From: an uncultured Methanomicrobiales archaeon
GTDB taxonomy: Archaea > Halobacteriota > Methanomicrobia > Methanomicrobiales > Methanospirillaceae
Reading direction: 5' to 3'
Length of the DNA stretch: 64,000 nucleotides
Assembly (NCBI GenBank): GCA_949320185.1
Contig: CASGHK010000033.1
Coordinates: 1-64,000 of the forward strand
The notes beneath the pieces are model-generated. The model was not told where the DNA came from and did not search any database. It was given only the letters and a program-made list of their open reading frames with translations. Each line of letters begins with the position of its first letter. Within the stretch, counting starts at the first letter, position 1. Both the position numbers and the translations under genes were made by a program. Below are positions 1-7,799 of this stretch, piece by piece.

Positions 1-21
1 GATACGGCATGGTGATACCCC

Positions 22-495
22 ATGGCAGAACAGGTCGAGGTACTGGTACCCGGCGGGAAGGCGACAGCAGGCCCGCCGATCGGCCCCGCACTCGGCCCCC
101 TCGGAATCAACGTAAAGCAGGTCGTCGACGACATCAACAAGCAGACCGCTGACTTCAACGGGATGCAGGTGCCGGTGACGATCACGGTCGATGACAAGAA
201 GAACGTCACGATCGAAGTCGGGATTCCACCGACGACCGCCCTCGTCAAGAAAGAGGCGGGCGTCGAGAAGGGGTCGGCGGAGCCGAACTCCAACTATGTT
301 GGAGATCTGCCGATGGAGGCCGCCGTTCGAATCGCTCGCATGAAGCTCAACGACATGCTGTCGTACGAGCTCAAGACCGCGGTCAAAGAGGTGATCGGGA
401 CCTGTGTCTCGGTCGGCGTGACCGTGGAAGGCCGGAAGCCCAAAGAGGTCCTGGCCGCCATCGATGCGGGTGAGTTCGACGCGGCGTTCTCCTGA
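22..495 (+). CDS. rpl11: Ribosomal protein L11 (uL11)
   Basis: Large-subunit ribosomal protein L11, which with its 23S rRNA site forms the base of the GTPase stalk where translation factors dock. The 157-residue product has the conserved proline-rich N-terminal segment [13 protein letters not shown] (about residues 18-30) and a C-terminal rRNA-binding domain (about 75-145), and its length is normal for archaea. A GGTGAT ribosome-binding site ends 5 bases before the ATG. It opens the plus-strand run L11-L1-L10-L12, the usual archaeal stalk order. Whatever lies upstream is outside the window, so whether L11 is first in its transcript cannot be seen. Confidence 0.97.
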   Translation: MAEQVEVLVPGGKATAGPPIGPALGPLGINVKQVVDDINKQTADFNGMQVPVTITVDDKKNVTIEVGIPPTTALVKKEAGVEKGSAEPNSNYVGDLPMEAAVRIARMKLNDMLSYELKTAVKEVIGTCVSVGVTVEGRKPKEVLAAIDAGEFDAAFS

Positions 496-544
496 GACTG
501 GCAGCCCATAGGAGATCGCAAGGTCGAAAGACTATGGAGCGATT

Positions 545-1189
545 ATGGTAGAGAGACAGAAGATCCTGGAAGCCGTCAGAACGGCAATCGAGAGCGCGCC
601 AGAGCGCAAGTTCTCTGAGTCCGTGGACCTCACGGTCAACCTCAAGAATATCGACATGGCGCAGCCGAAGAACCGTATTGACGAGACGATCCTCCTTCCA
701 AATGGGACGGGACGGACGGTCGGGATCGCAGTGCTCGGCAAGGGCGAGATCACGACGCAGGCAAAAGAGGCCGGCGTTGACCTGATCATCGGCCCGGAGG
801 AGATCGAGCGGCTCGGGGGGGAACCCCGCGAGGCCCGCAAGATGGCGAACCAGTATCGGTTCTTCCTCGCTGAGACGGCGGTCATGCCGCTCGTCGGTCG
901 CTGGCTCGGTGTCCGGCTCGGCCCCCGTGGCAAGATGCCGATGCCGATCCCTCAGGGGACGGATATCCGTCCGATCGTCGAACGTCTGCGGGGCTCGGTC
1001 AAGATCCGCACGAAGGACAAGAAGGTCTTTCATGCGAACGTCGGCACCACCACGATGACGCCCGAACAGCTCTCCGAGAACATCGATGCAGTCCTCAAGC
1101 GTGTCGAGTCCGTGCTCGAGCAGGGCGCCCTCAACGTCCGCTCGATCTACGTGAAGACCACGATGGGACCTGCCGTGAAGGTGGAGTAA
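545..1189 (+). CDS. rpl1: Ribosomal protein L1 (uL1)
   Basis: Large-subunit protein L1 of the mobile stalk near the E site. The 214-residue protein begins MVERQKILEAV and contains the central signature region GPRGKMPMPIPQGTD, typical of archaeal L1. GGAG at 536-539 sits 5 bases before the ATG, so the start is firm. The gene follows L11 after 49 bases, and its TAA is directly abutted by the ATG of L10 with no spacer, so the two are very likely translated together. In Methanococcus the homologous L1 represses its own L1-L10-L12 message by binding early in the L1 reading frame; the same control is possible here but is not demonstrated by the sequence alone. Confidence 0.97.
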   Translation: MVERQKILEAVRTAIESAPERKFSESVDLTVNLKNIDMAQPKNRIDETILLPNGTGRTVGIAVLGKGEITTQAKEAGVDLIIGPEEIERLGGEPREARKMANQYRFFLAETAVMPLVGRWLGVRLGPRGKMPMPIPQGTDIRPIVERLRGSVKIRTKDKKVFHANVGTTTMTPEQLSENIDAVLKRVESVLEQGALNVRSIYVKTTMGPAVKVE

Positions 1190-2044
1190 ATGGCGCTGTA
1201 CACGCACCACCTGCCCGCCTGGAAGCGGCGCGAGGTCGAGGAGATCAAGGAGACGACCGGCGGGTACTCGCTCGTCGGGCTCGTCGACATGTACGGGATC
1301 CCGGCCGCACAGCTCCAGCAGATCCGCCGAAACCTCCGCGGCATCGCCGTGATCCGGATGGCCCGGAACACCCTGATGCACCACTCGTTCGAGGAGCTCG
1401 GCGGGGACTTTGAACAGGTTCGAAAGTACATCAACGGCAACTCTGCCCTGATCTACTCGAACGAGAACCCGTTCCGCCTGTTCAAACTGCTCGAGCAGAA
1501 CAAGACCAAGATGGCCGCCAAGGCCGGACAGGCCGCACCTGAGGACATCATCGTCCCGAAGGGCCCGACCTCGTTCAAGCCCGGCCCCATCGTCGGTGAG
1601 CTCCAGCAGGCGGGCATCCCGGCCGCCATCGAGGGCGGCAAGGTCCGCATCAAGGAGACCAAGACCGTCGTCAAGAAGGGCGGGATCATCAACGCCAAGC
1701 AGGCGGATGTACTCGCCAAGCTCGGGGTCAAGCCGATGGACGTGGGCCTGGTGCTCCAGGTCGCGTTCTACCAGGGCTCGGCGTTCGAGCCGGACGTGCT
1801 CAACATTGATGAGCAGGCGATCCTGGACCAGATCGGTGTGGCAGCCGCACAGGCGTTCAACCTGTCGGTCAATGCTGCGATCCCGACTGCGGAGACGATC
1901 GGTGCGATCCTGACCAAGGCGGAGCGCGAGGCACGTAGCCTCGGCGTCGAGGCCCCGGTCTATGCGAAGGAGATTGTCGGTGCGATCATCGGCAAGGCGT
2001 ACAGAGAGACAACGGCGGTCCAGACTGCCGTCGGAGAATACTAA
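1190..2044 (+). CDS. rpl10: Ribosomal protein L10 (uL10, P0-type), without acidic tail
   Basis: Stalk base protein that binds 23S rRNA next to L11 and carries L12 dimers. The N-terminal rRNA-binding domain (about 1-105) and the archaeal insertion domain (about 110-185) are present. The C-terminal spine has two visible amphipathic helices (about residues 222-250 and 255-280). The protein then stops at 284 residues with AVQTAVGEY. Archaeal L10 is usually 310-340 residues and ends in the same acidic, GLGALFG-type tail as L12; that tail is absent here. The ATG abuts the L1 stop. The frame ends cleanly with TAA 15 bases before the L12 ATG, so the short form looks natural and not broken. Confidence 0.95.
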   Translation: MALYTHHLPAWKRREVEEIKETTGGYSLVGLVDMYGIPAAQLQQIRRNLRGIAVIRMARNTLMHHSFEELGGDFEQVRKYINGNSALIYSNENPFRLFKLLEQNKTKMAAKAGQAAPEDIIVPKGPTSFKPGPIVGELQQAGIPAAIEGGKVRIKETKTVVKKGGIINAKQADVLAKLGVKPMDVGLVLQVAFYQGSAFEPDVLNIDEQAILDQIGVAAAQAFNLSVNAAIPTAETIGAILTKAEREARSLGVEAPVYAKEIVGAIIGKAYRETTAVQTAVGEY

Positions 2045-2059
2045 ACGAGGTTGATTGAG

Positions 2060-2374
2060 ATGGAATATATCTATGCAGCGCTCCTGCTCTTCAAGGCAGG
2101 CAAGGATGTCAGTGAAGAGAACGTGAAGGCCGTGCTCTCGGCCGCTGGTATCGCCGTGAACGATGCCCGGGCAAAGGCGCTCGTCGCCTCGCTCGAGGGC
2201 GTCGACATCAACGAGGCCATTGAGAAGGCCGCTGCGGCACCTGTCGCAGTCGCCGCCGCCCCCGCCGCCGCGGGTGCCGCCCCCGCCGCAGCTGCAGTGG
2301 AGGAGGAGCCCGAGGAGGACAAGAAGGAAGAGGAAGAGAGCGGCATGGCAGGGCTCGGCGCCCTGTTCGGCTGA
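2060..2374 (+). CDS. rpl12: Ribosomal protein L12 (P1-type)
   Basis: Acidic stalk protein that recruits translational GTPases. The 104-residue product starts [10 protein letters not shown], the invariant archaeal L12 start. I therefore use the ATG at 2060 and not the in-frame TTG at 2051. GAGG at 2047-2050 is a suitably spaced ribosome-binding site. The N-terminal dimerisation domain (about 1-55) is followed by an Ala/Pro hinge, an acidic stretch rich in Glu, and the factor-binding tail ending [10 protein letters not shown]. It closes the ribosomal operon; a T-run follows. Confidence 0.97.
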   Translation: MEYIYAALLLFKAGKDVSEENVKAVLSAAGIAVNDARAKALVASLEGVDINEAIEKAAAAPVAVAAAPAAAGAAPAAAAVEEEPEEDKKEEEESGMAGLGALFG

Positions 2375-2704
2375 ACTCATCCCATTTTTCCCTATTCGAT
2401 CCCGGTATTACGCGTCTCTTCTTTCGTTCCCGTCCTTTCGTTGCTATCACGCCCCGGTGCTCACGAGCCTTCCCGGTGTCGACGTGTGCATCACCGTCTC
2501 CCTACTCGCACTCCTGCTACCGTCCCCGGCGATCTCCTCGACGACCATCCCGGCATCGGCGTCTCGCTCGCTCTTTCCCGGTGAGCCGTCTCTTTGCACC
2601 TTCCGTTGCGCTCTCACGAGGATTATCTGGCCGTTTCCGCCGGCTGCTGCTTTGACCATCCTGTTTGAAATACCTTTTCGGGCAACAGATCAACGAGGTT
2701 TTTC
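2375..2704. other. Intergenic region between rpl12 and the MFS gene
   Basis: 330 bases without a supportable gene. It holds the T-run terminator near its left end. Near its right end is GAGG at 2696-2699, a ribosome-binding site for the MFS gene. An AT-richer stretch around 2663-2675 (TTTGAAATACC) could be its promoter. Short frames across this region on both strands have no recognisable product. Confidence 0.5.
2385..2389 (+). terminator. T-run terminator after rpl12
   Basis: Five T residues in CATTTTTCC, 10 bases after the L12 stop, match the simple T-rich terminators of archaea and mark the probable end of the stalk operon. Confidence 0.45.
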
Positions 2705-4150
2705 ATGGCCGATGCCGCATCGCCGTCGAGAATGAGCCGGCCCGAGCTCCTGCTCGTGCTCGTGATCTCGCTGGGCTCCTTCATGGCGGGACTGGACGCC
2801 ACGATCGTGAACATCGCGCTCCCGAGCATCGCCGCCAATTTCCAGGCGCCGACGGTGCTCGCTGCGTGGGTGCTGAACGCCTACCTCGTCGTGATGGTCA
2901 GTCTCCTGCTCTTCGCCGCGCGGCTGGGCGACATCCGCGGGTATCGATCGGTCTTCCTCGCCGGGTTCCTGGTCTTCACGCTCGGGTCGCTCCTCTGCGG
3001 CACGGCCAGGTCGATAGAGTACCTGGTCATCTTCCGGATGGTCCAGGCAGTCGGAGGTGCGGTCATCTCCGCGCTCGGCTCCGTGATGGTCAGTCGCTAC
3101 CTCGGTGCCGGGGTGCGGGGTTCTGCACTCGGCCTGGTCGCCATGTTCGCGATGCTCGGCGTCGCGCTCGGCCCCGTCATCGGTGGGTACCTGGTCACTG
3201 CCTTCTCCTGGCACGCGATCTTCCTCGTGAACCTGCCGGTCGGTATCGTCGGGATCCTGCTCGGGGCGGCGTGCATCCCGGGGGGCGCTCCGGCGACGCC
3301 TGGGGGGCGGATGGACCTTCTGGGCGCCGTCCTCGCCTTTGTCACCCTCGGGTCCCTGGTCCTCGGATTGAACGCCCTCCAGGGCGGACGCGACCTATCA
3401 GGGGCCGTGTTCCTGCTGGTATCGTTCCTCGCCCTTGTCCTCTTCACCGGGTGGGAGCGGCGTGCGACCTCTCCGCTGCTGGACCTCTCCCTCTTCCTGG
3501 ACCGTTCCTTCTCGGTCCAGAACCTGGCCGTCCTGGCCCTGCAGGGGGGAGTCTCGGGCGTGATGCTCCTGATGCCCTTTTACCTCGAGGTGGTCCAGCG
3601 CCTCTCCACCGGCACAGCGGGTGCCCTTCTCCTCGCGCTGCCGGTCGGCAATATCCTCACCGCCCCGATTGCCGGGAGGCTCTCCGACACCCTGGGGTCG
3701 AGGCGCCCGATCCTCGCCGGTCTCCTGGTGACGGTCATTGGGCTCGTCCTGCTCTCCACTCTCGCCCCGGCGAGCCCGATCGCGGAGGTTGTCCTCTTTC
3801 TCTTCCTCGTCGGGGCGGGATCAGGGATGGCCTTCGCCCCGCTCAACAGCGCGGTGATGGGGGACACCCCGGAAGACGCCCGGGGCTCCACGTCCGGCCT
3901 GCTCAGGACGATGGCCAACCTCGGGTCAACGCTCGGTGTCTCACTCAGCATGCTGATCGCGACGGCGGCGTTCGGGCCGAAGATCGCGCAGGTGGCGGCG
4001 CACACCCTCCCCCCCGCTGAGTTGATGGGGGCCTTCCACCTGGTCTTCCTCTGCTGCGCTGCGGCGCTTCTCGCCGTGCTGGTCCTGGTCAGGATCGCCG
4101 CCCGCGACGTGGTCCCGGACCCGTCGCAGGTCTGTGAACCGTTCGTCTGA
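2705..4150 (+). CDS. MFS drug-efflux transporter, DHA2 (EmrB/QacA) family
   Basis: Proton-coupled multidrug exporter in the cytoplasmic membrane. The 481-residue protein has the length and hydrophobic pattern of the 14-helix DHA2 group. The family signature LDATIVNIALP lies in the first helix (about 29-39) and motif A, RLGDIRGYRS, in the first cytoplasmic loop (about 73-82). The ATG has GAGG a few bases upstream. It converges on a MarR-family gene whose promoter carries a palindromic operator, a common pairing in which MarR controls a drug exporter. No matching palindrome is obvious directly upstream of the transporter, so regulation by this MarR protein is inference. The substrate is unknown. 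Confidence 0.92.
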   Translation: MADAASPSRMSRPELLLVLVISLGSFMAGLDATIVNIALPSIAANFQAPTVLAAWVLNAYLVVMVSLLLFAARLGDIRGYRSVFLAGFLVFTLGSLLCGTARSIEYLVIFRMVQAVGGAVISALGSVMVSRYLGAGVRGSALGLVAMFAMLGVALGPVIGGYLVTAFSWHAIFLVNLPVGIVGILLGAACIPGGAPATPGGRMDLLGAVLAFVTLGSLVLGLNALQGGRDLSGAVFLLVSFLALVLFTGWERRATSPLLDLSLFLDRSFSVQNLAVLALQGGVSGVMLLMPFYLEVVQRLSTGTAGALLLALPVGNILTAPIAGRLSDTLGSRRPILAGLLVTVIGLVLLSTLAPASPIAEVVLFLFLVGAGSGMAFAPLNSAVMGDTPEDARGSTSGLLRTMANLGSTLGVSLSMLIATAAFGPKIAQVAAHTLPPAELMGAFHLVFLCCAAALLAVLVLVRIAARDVVPDPSQVCEPFV

Positions 4151-4156
4151 ACCGGT

Positions 4157-4179
4157 CCCCGCGGGGTGAGGAGAAAAAA
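4157..4179 (-). terminator. Terminator between MFS and marR genes
   Basis: A CCCCGCGGGG palindrome at 4157-4166 and an A6 run at 4174-4179 (T6 on the minus strand) lie between the two convergent genes. Read on the minus strand the T6 run follows the marR stop, so it most likely ends the marR transcript. The GC palindrome could serve the MFS message. Confidence 0.4.
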
Positions 4180-4196
4180 TGGTCCGGGTACGAGCC

Positions 4197-4763
4197 CTAC
4201 CTGGGCTCGTCAGGGTCGCGGCGCCGGAAGCGGTGCACCGGGCGACGGGGCACGAGGCCCAGCTCTCCGGCGCCCCTGCACTCCAGGCAATCTCCGATCC
4301 GCACCATCTGCTCGACGAACGCGGTCGGATCGGACCCGGCAGGGAGGCATTCGAGCAACCGCTCCATCATGAGGTGGAGCACCCGTTCATGTTCAGCCAG
4401 GAGCTCTACGCCGTATTCGGTGAGTCTCAGGCCGTACGACCGGTGATCGCGACGGCTGATCGTGCGCTCCACGACTGAGCGCTTTTCGAGCCGATCGATC
4501 ACGCTCGTGAGCGTGCTGTTCGGGAGCTCCAGGCTGTCGCGAACCTCCTTCAGGATCAGGTCGGGCTTCCGGTAGACCATTCGCAAAACATGCAAATCGA
4601 GGTTCGTATACCCATCGAGCGCGGTCGACCAGGCCCAGAGCCGGTCGCTCCTAACTCCGATCACGATCTTGAGAAACGCCTGGGCGAGCCTCGTCGCCTC
4701 GTCTGGGCCTGCGCGCTCGTCCTGTCTATCGGTGCCGGTCATCTCCTGCCGTACATCCTCCAC
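4197..4763 (-). CDS. MarR-family transcriptional regulator
   Basis: Winged helix-turn-helix regulator of 188 residues. The DNA-binding part (about 55-120) contains LPNSTLTSVIDRLEKRSVV followed by the wing ERTISRRDHRSYGLRLT, which is the standard MarR recognition helix and wing. The C-terminal arm has a charged tail rich in Arg and two Cys (CLEC). I keep a GTG start at 4763; an internal ATG at 4742 is an alternative. A perfect palindrome overlaps the predicted promoter 31-47 bases upstream, so autoregulation is likely. It converges on the MFS exporter, its probable target by analogy with other MarR/exporter pairs. Confidence 0.85.
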   Translation of the reverse strand: MEDVRQEMTGTDRQDERAGPDEATRLAQAFLKIVIGVRSDRLWAWSTALDGYTNLDLHVLRMVYRKPDLILKEVRDSLELPNSTLTSVIDRLEKRSVVERTISRRDHRSYGLRLTEYGVELLAEHERVLHLMMERLLECLPAGSDPTAFVEQMVRIGDCLECRGAGELGLVPRRPVHRFRRRDPDEPR

Positions 4764-4793
4764 ATACCATGTTCGCGCGCTTCCTGTTTATGT

Positions 4794-4810
4794 ATTACGA
4801 ATTTCGTAAT
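4794..4810. promoter_or_regulatory. Palindromic operator in the marR promoter
   Basis: ATTACGAA-T-TTCGTAAT is a perfect inverted repeat with 8-base arms around one central base. It overlaps or directly precedes an AT-rich TATA-like stretch on the minus strand (about 4786-4796), placed so that transcription would begin close to the marR start. Size and symmetry fit a MarR dimer site; blocking TBP/TFB binding would give autorepression. Confidence 0.65.
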
Positions 4811-4876
4811 TTCTAGGGTTCGAACAACAGCCTGACGCCCCTGCATGTATCACCGCTCTCCGGGCAGGTCATTGAT

Positions 4877-5941
4877 TCACAGGAGCTCCTTTCCCAGGAG
4901 GACGAGCCCGAGTCCGAGCATCACCGCGCCCGAGACGCCGAGCACGATCCTGCGCCGTTCCTCTCGCCAGGAGTCGATGCGCCCCGGTCCCATGCCTGCC
5001 GCGAACGCCCCGACGATCAGGACCAGCGGGGCGACGAAGCAGAGGTTGTAGAGTACCAGGAGGGGAAACGCTGCCGACAGGGAGCCTCCGGCGAGGAGCC
5101 CGAGTACCCCGAGATAGACACCTCCGGTACAGGGGAGCTCGACGAGCCCGAGAGCGATACCGAGAAGAAACGCCGCCACCGGCCCCGCCGTCTGCAGGGA
5201 GGCTATCCACCGGCTCGCGGCCCTTCGCCCAGCGTCGGGAATCGCGAATCGGAACGGCCCGTCGGGAAGAACGACGGAGAGGAGCACCACGATCCCGAGA
5301 AGAAGGGCCACGACGCCAGCTCCGATCCGGAAGGCGGACGCGATGCCGGTGATGCCCACCAGGGTTACGATCCCCAAGCCGGCGCCGAGGTAACAGAGAA
5401 AGAGGCCGGCCGTATACGCGCCTCCGAGGATGACCGCCCGGCGGCGCGTCCCCGTCATCGAGAGGGTCCCGAGAAGGAGGGCGAGGACGGCGAACGCGCA
5501 GGGATTGATCCCATCCACCAGCCCCGCCGTCGCCACGATGGCGGGGGTGAGCGGCGAGAGCCCGGCGCTCGTCGACGAGGCGCTCAAGGTCGTCGGGACG
5601 GCGACCGGGTCCGCGAGGAAGGCGCGGATCCGTTCGAGGCCCGAGACGGCATGGCCGCCGGCGAAGAGGACCGGGACCCCCGCCCGGGCCCCGTATAGCT
5701 CGACGAGCGCGTTGAACCGAGCGGTGGTGGCGGGATCGGAGGATAACTCGAGGAGGTCGATCGGCTGCTCGGGATGAGCTGCCTGGTAGGCCTGGACGAG
5801 AGGGAGAGCACGGTCGCAGTCCCCGCACCCCGGACGGTAGGCAAAGGTCCAGTTGTCAGCGCTCTCCGCACTGGCCGACGCGACGCCTCCCAGGAGGACG
5901 AGGGCGATGCACAGGAGCCTGAGGACCGAACCAGGATGCAT
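4877..5941 (-). CDS. Thioredoxin-fold/CcdA-type membrane protein (DsbD-like electron conduit)
   Basis: Predicted membrane thiol-disulfide conduit of 354 residues. A signal peptide (about 1-26) leads a thioredoxin-like domain with the CXXC pair C39-G-D-C42. A six-helix CcdA/DsbD transmembrane domain follows (about 132-354), with its two conserved Cys in INPCAF (C148) and ELPCTGG (C271). Such proteins carry reducing equivalents across the membrane to an extracytoplasmic thioredoxin domain; here both parts are fused. It begins 29 bases after the stop of the RACo-like gene on the same strand, so it is probably the last gene of the CODH/ACS transcript. A role in that pathway is inferred from position only. 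Confidence 0.82.
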   Translation of the reverse strand: MHPGSVLRLLCIALVLLGGVASASAESADNWTFAYRPGCGDCDRALPLVQAYQAAHPEQPIDLLELSSDPATTARFNALVELYGARAGVPVLFAGGHAVSGLERIRAFLADPVAVPTTLSASSTSAGLSPLTPAIVATAGLVDGINPCAFAVLALLLGTLSMTGTRRRAVILGGAYTAGLFLCYLGAGLGIVTLVGITGIASAFRIGAGVVALLLGIVVLLSVVLPDGPFRFAIPDAGRRAASRWIASLQTAGPVAAFLLGIALGLVELPCTGGVYLGVLGLLAGGSLSAAFPLLVLYNLCFVAPLVLIVGAFAAGMGPGRIDSWREERRRIVLGVSGAVMLGLGLVLLGKELL

Positions 5942-5970
5942 GAGCGATCACTCGTCGTCGGGAGAGCACA

Positions 5971-7791
5971 TCACTCCATCGGATTCGAACGGTCCGGGAG
6001 GTGGAGCGCGGCCATGTAGGCGTCTATGAACGCCGGGTCGACCAGGAGGTCGATGTAGACGGTGGACGCGGCGCAGGCGGTAGCCTCGCGGCGGCGCGAG
6101 CGCGAGAGGAGCACGGTGTAGGCCCCCGAGAGCGAGCCGTTCCCGATCGCGTGGACTGCTGCGTTCGGGAACTCGGGAAGGATGCCGAACCCGTGGACGG
6201 ACGCGAGATCTGCGAACGCTCCGAACGCACCGGCAAGGTAGAGGTGCCTGACCTGGTCGGGACGCACCCGGTACCGGTCGAGCAGGACCGTGACCGCCCC
6301 GAAGACCGCCGCCTTGGAGTCCATGAGGTAGGACATGTCCCGTTCCGAGATGGTGATCGCGCGCCCGATCGCGCTCTTTTCCGCTGGGACGAGTACGAAC
6401 TCGAGACCGTCCTCGCCCGCCCGGACACCCGGCGCACCCTCGACGAGGCGACCGGAGAAGTCCAGTATGCGGGCGCGATACATGGCGCAGGCGGCGTCGA
6501 TCAGCCCTGAGCCGCAACAGCCCCGGGGCCGTCCTCCCCCGATCACGTCGTACTCGACCGCTCCCGATAACGGTTCGATCCGCACCCGTTCGATCGCGCC
6601 GGCCATTGCCCGCATACCAGAGGAGATCCCGCCCCCCTCGAAGGCGGGCCCGGAGGCGCACGAGGTACAGGCCCGCCATTCCCGGCACCCCAGGACGATC
6701 TCCCCGTTCGTGCCGAGGTCCACCAGGAGGGAGAGCTCGTCCGAGGAGCAGGTGCCGGCCGTCAGCATGTCGCCGACCACGTCACCGCCGACGAACCGGC
6801 TGATCGCCGGCAGGCACCGGACCGGTGTTGTGGGCCGGAGCGGGAGGCCGAGCTCCCCGGCATCGAACCCGATCACTCCGCGGTCGATCGGGGCATCGAC
6901 CAGCTCGAGCGGCGACGGGTCCCGTCCGGCGGCGAGCCAGGTCATGACGGTGTTGCCCGCGATAACCACCTCGGCGATCCGGTCCGGCGAGATGCCGGCC
7001 TCGTCCGCCGCCGCGCGGATCACGTACGAGATCGAGTCCGCCGCCGCGGCGCGCAGTGTCTGACGCCCTGCCGCGGTACGGCCGAAGGCGCACCGCGTCA
7101 GCAGCTCTTCGCCCCAGGTAATCTGGCGGTTGAGGGCGGCCCCGGTTCCGACCACGCGGCCCGACCCGAGGTCGATGATAACACCGGCGACGGTCGTGGT
7201 GCCGAGGTCGATCGCGAGCCCGAAGTACGGCCTCGGCTCCCGGTCGATCCAGAGGACGCGGGTCGTGTCCTCCTCCTCGTGGACGACCGCGAGGCAGCCG
7301 TTCCCCTCGTCGCGGAGGAGGGAGATGAGGTGGGGTTCGATCCGGGGCCGGACCCCCCGGTACCCGGCGAGCCGCACGGAGGCGCCGATCGAGAACGGGT
7401 CGGCCTCCACCGTGACCGGGTACGACCGGACGGCCGGATCGATCATCCCCTCTTCGACCAGGTCAGGGAGGAGGATTTTCGGGGCGAGGATGCGGCTCTC
7501 GACCGGGATTGTCAACTCGGCGTCCCCCACCAGGCGCGACCGGCAGGCGAGGACGTATCCCTGGGCACGTTCGGCGGCCGAGAGCCCGTGACGGCCGGCA
7601 AGAGGCGCCTCCTCGATCGCGGAGAGCGGGCTCACGATCACCCGGCACTTGCCGCACTCCCCTGCGCCGCCGCAGATCGACTCGATCTCGACCCCGCCCT
7701 TTCGGACGAGGTCGAGGAGCCGGTCTCCGGGTTCGGCGTCCACCATCCGATCGGATGGGCGGATCAGGAGACGAAGGGGGGCGGGTGTCAT
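5971..7791 (-). CDS. RACo-like corrinoid activation protein (2Fe-2S ferredoxin plus ASKHA domain, DUF4445)
   Basis: Probable ATP-dependent reductive activator of a corrinoid protein. The 606-residue product has an N-terminal plant-type [2Fe-2S] domain with C40, C46, C49 and C83 (CX5CX2C...C). A middle linker precedes an ASKHA actin-like ATPase, with the phosphate loop DLGTTT at 195-200 and later glycine-rich motifs VDLGTNGE and CGSGLID. This matches RACo, which returns the inactive Co(II) corrinoid/FeS protein of the acetyl-CoA pathway to Co(I). I start at the ATG at 7791, 8 bases after the cdhE stop, because the longer frame runs back through cdhE. Its place right after the corrinoid subunit genes cdhD/cdhE supports that target. 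Methanogen RamA activators have 4Fe-4S ferredoxin domains, unlike this one. Confidence 0.85.
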   Translation of the reverse strand: MTPAPLRLLIRPSDRMVDAEPGDRLLDLVRKGGVEIESICGGAGECGKCRVIVSPLSAIEEAPLAGRHGLSAAERAQGYVLACRSRLVGDAELTIPVESRILAPKILLPDLVEEGMIDPAVRSYPVTVEADPFSIGASVRLAGYRGVRPRIEPHLISLLRDEGNGCLAVVHEEEDTTRVLWIDREPRPYFGLAIDLGTTTVAGVIIDLGSGRVVGTGAALNRQITWGEELLTRCAFGRTAAGRQTLRAAAADSISYVIRAAADEAGISPDRIAEVVIAGNTVMTWLAAGRDPSPLELVDAPIDRGVIGFDAGELGLPLRPTTPVRCLPAISRFVGGDVVGDMLTAGTCSSDELSLLVDLGTNGEIVLGCREWRACTSCASGPAFEGGGISSGMRAMAGAIERVRIEPLSGAVEYDVIGGGRPRGCCGSGLIDAACAMYRARILDFSGRLVEGAPGVRAGEDGLEFVLVPAEKSAIGRAITISERDMSYLMDSKAAVFGAVTVLLDRYRVRPDQVRHLYLAGAFGAFADLASVHGFGILPEFPNAAVHAIGNGSLSGAYTVLLSRSRRREATACAASTVYIDLLVDPAFIDAYMAALHLPDRSNPME

Positions 7792-7799
7792 GGGCCAGT

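Noticed and set aside
383-2380. 665-codon open frame on the minus strand across the ribosomal operon
   Set aside because: It is antisense to four certain ribosomal genes; its Arg- and Asp-rich composition is that of a shadow frame in GC-rich DNA.
2665-4020. 451-codon plus-strand frame overlapping the MFS gene
   Set aside because: Composition is Arg/Gly/Pro-rich without any family motif, while the other frame gives a complete DHA2 transporter.
4811-4830. GGGTTCGAA sequence resembling a tRNA T-loop
   Set aside because: No acceptor stem, D-arm or anticodon arm can be built around it. It is a chance match beside the marR operator.
4869-5828. 319-codon minus-strand frame in the region of the Trx-CcdA gene
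   Set aside because: The alternative frame encodes signal peptide, CXXC and CcdA helices; this one is Arg/Pro-rich noise.
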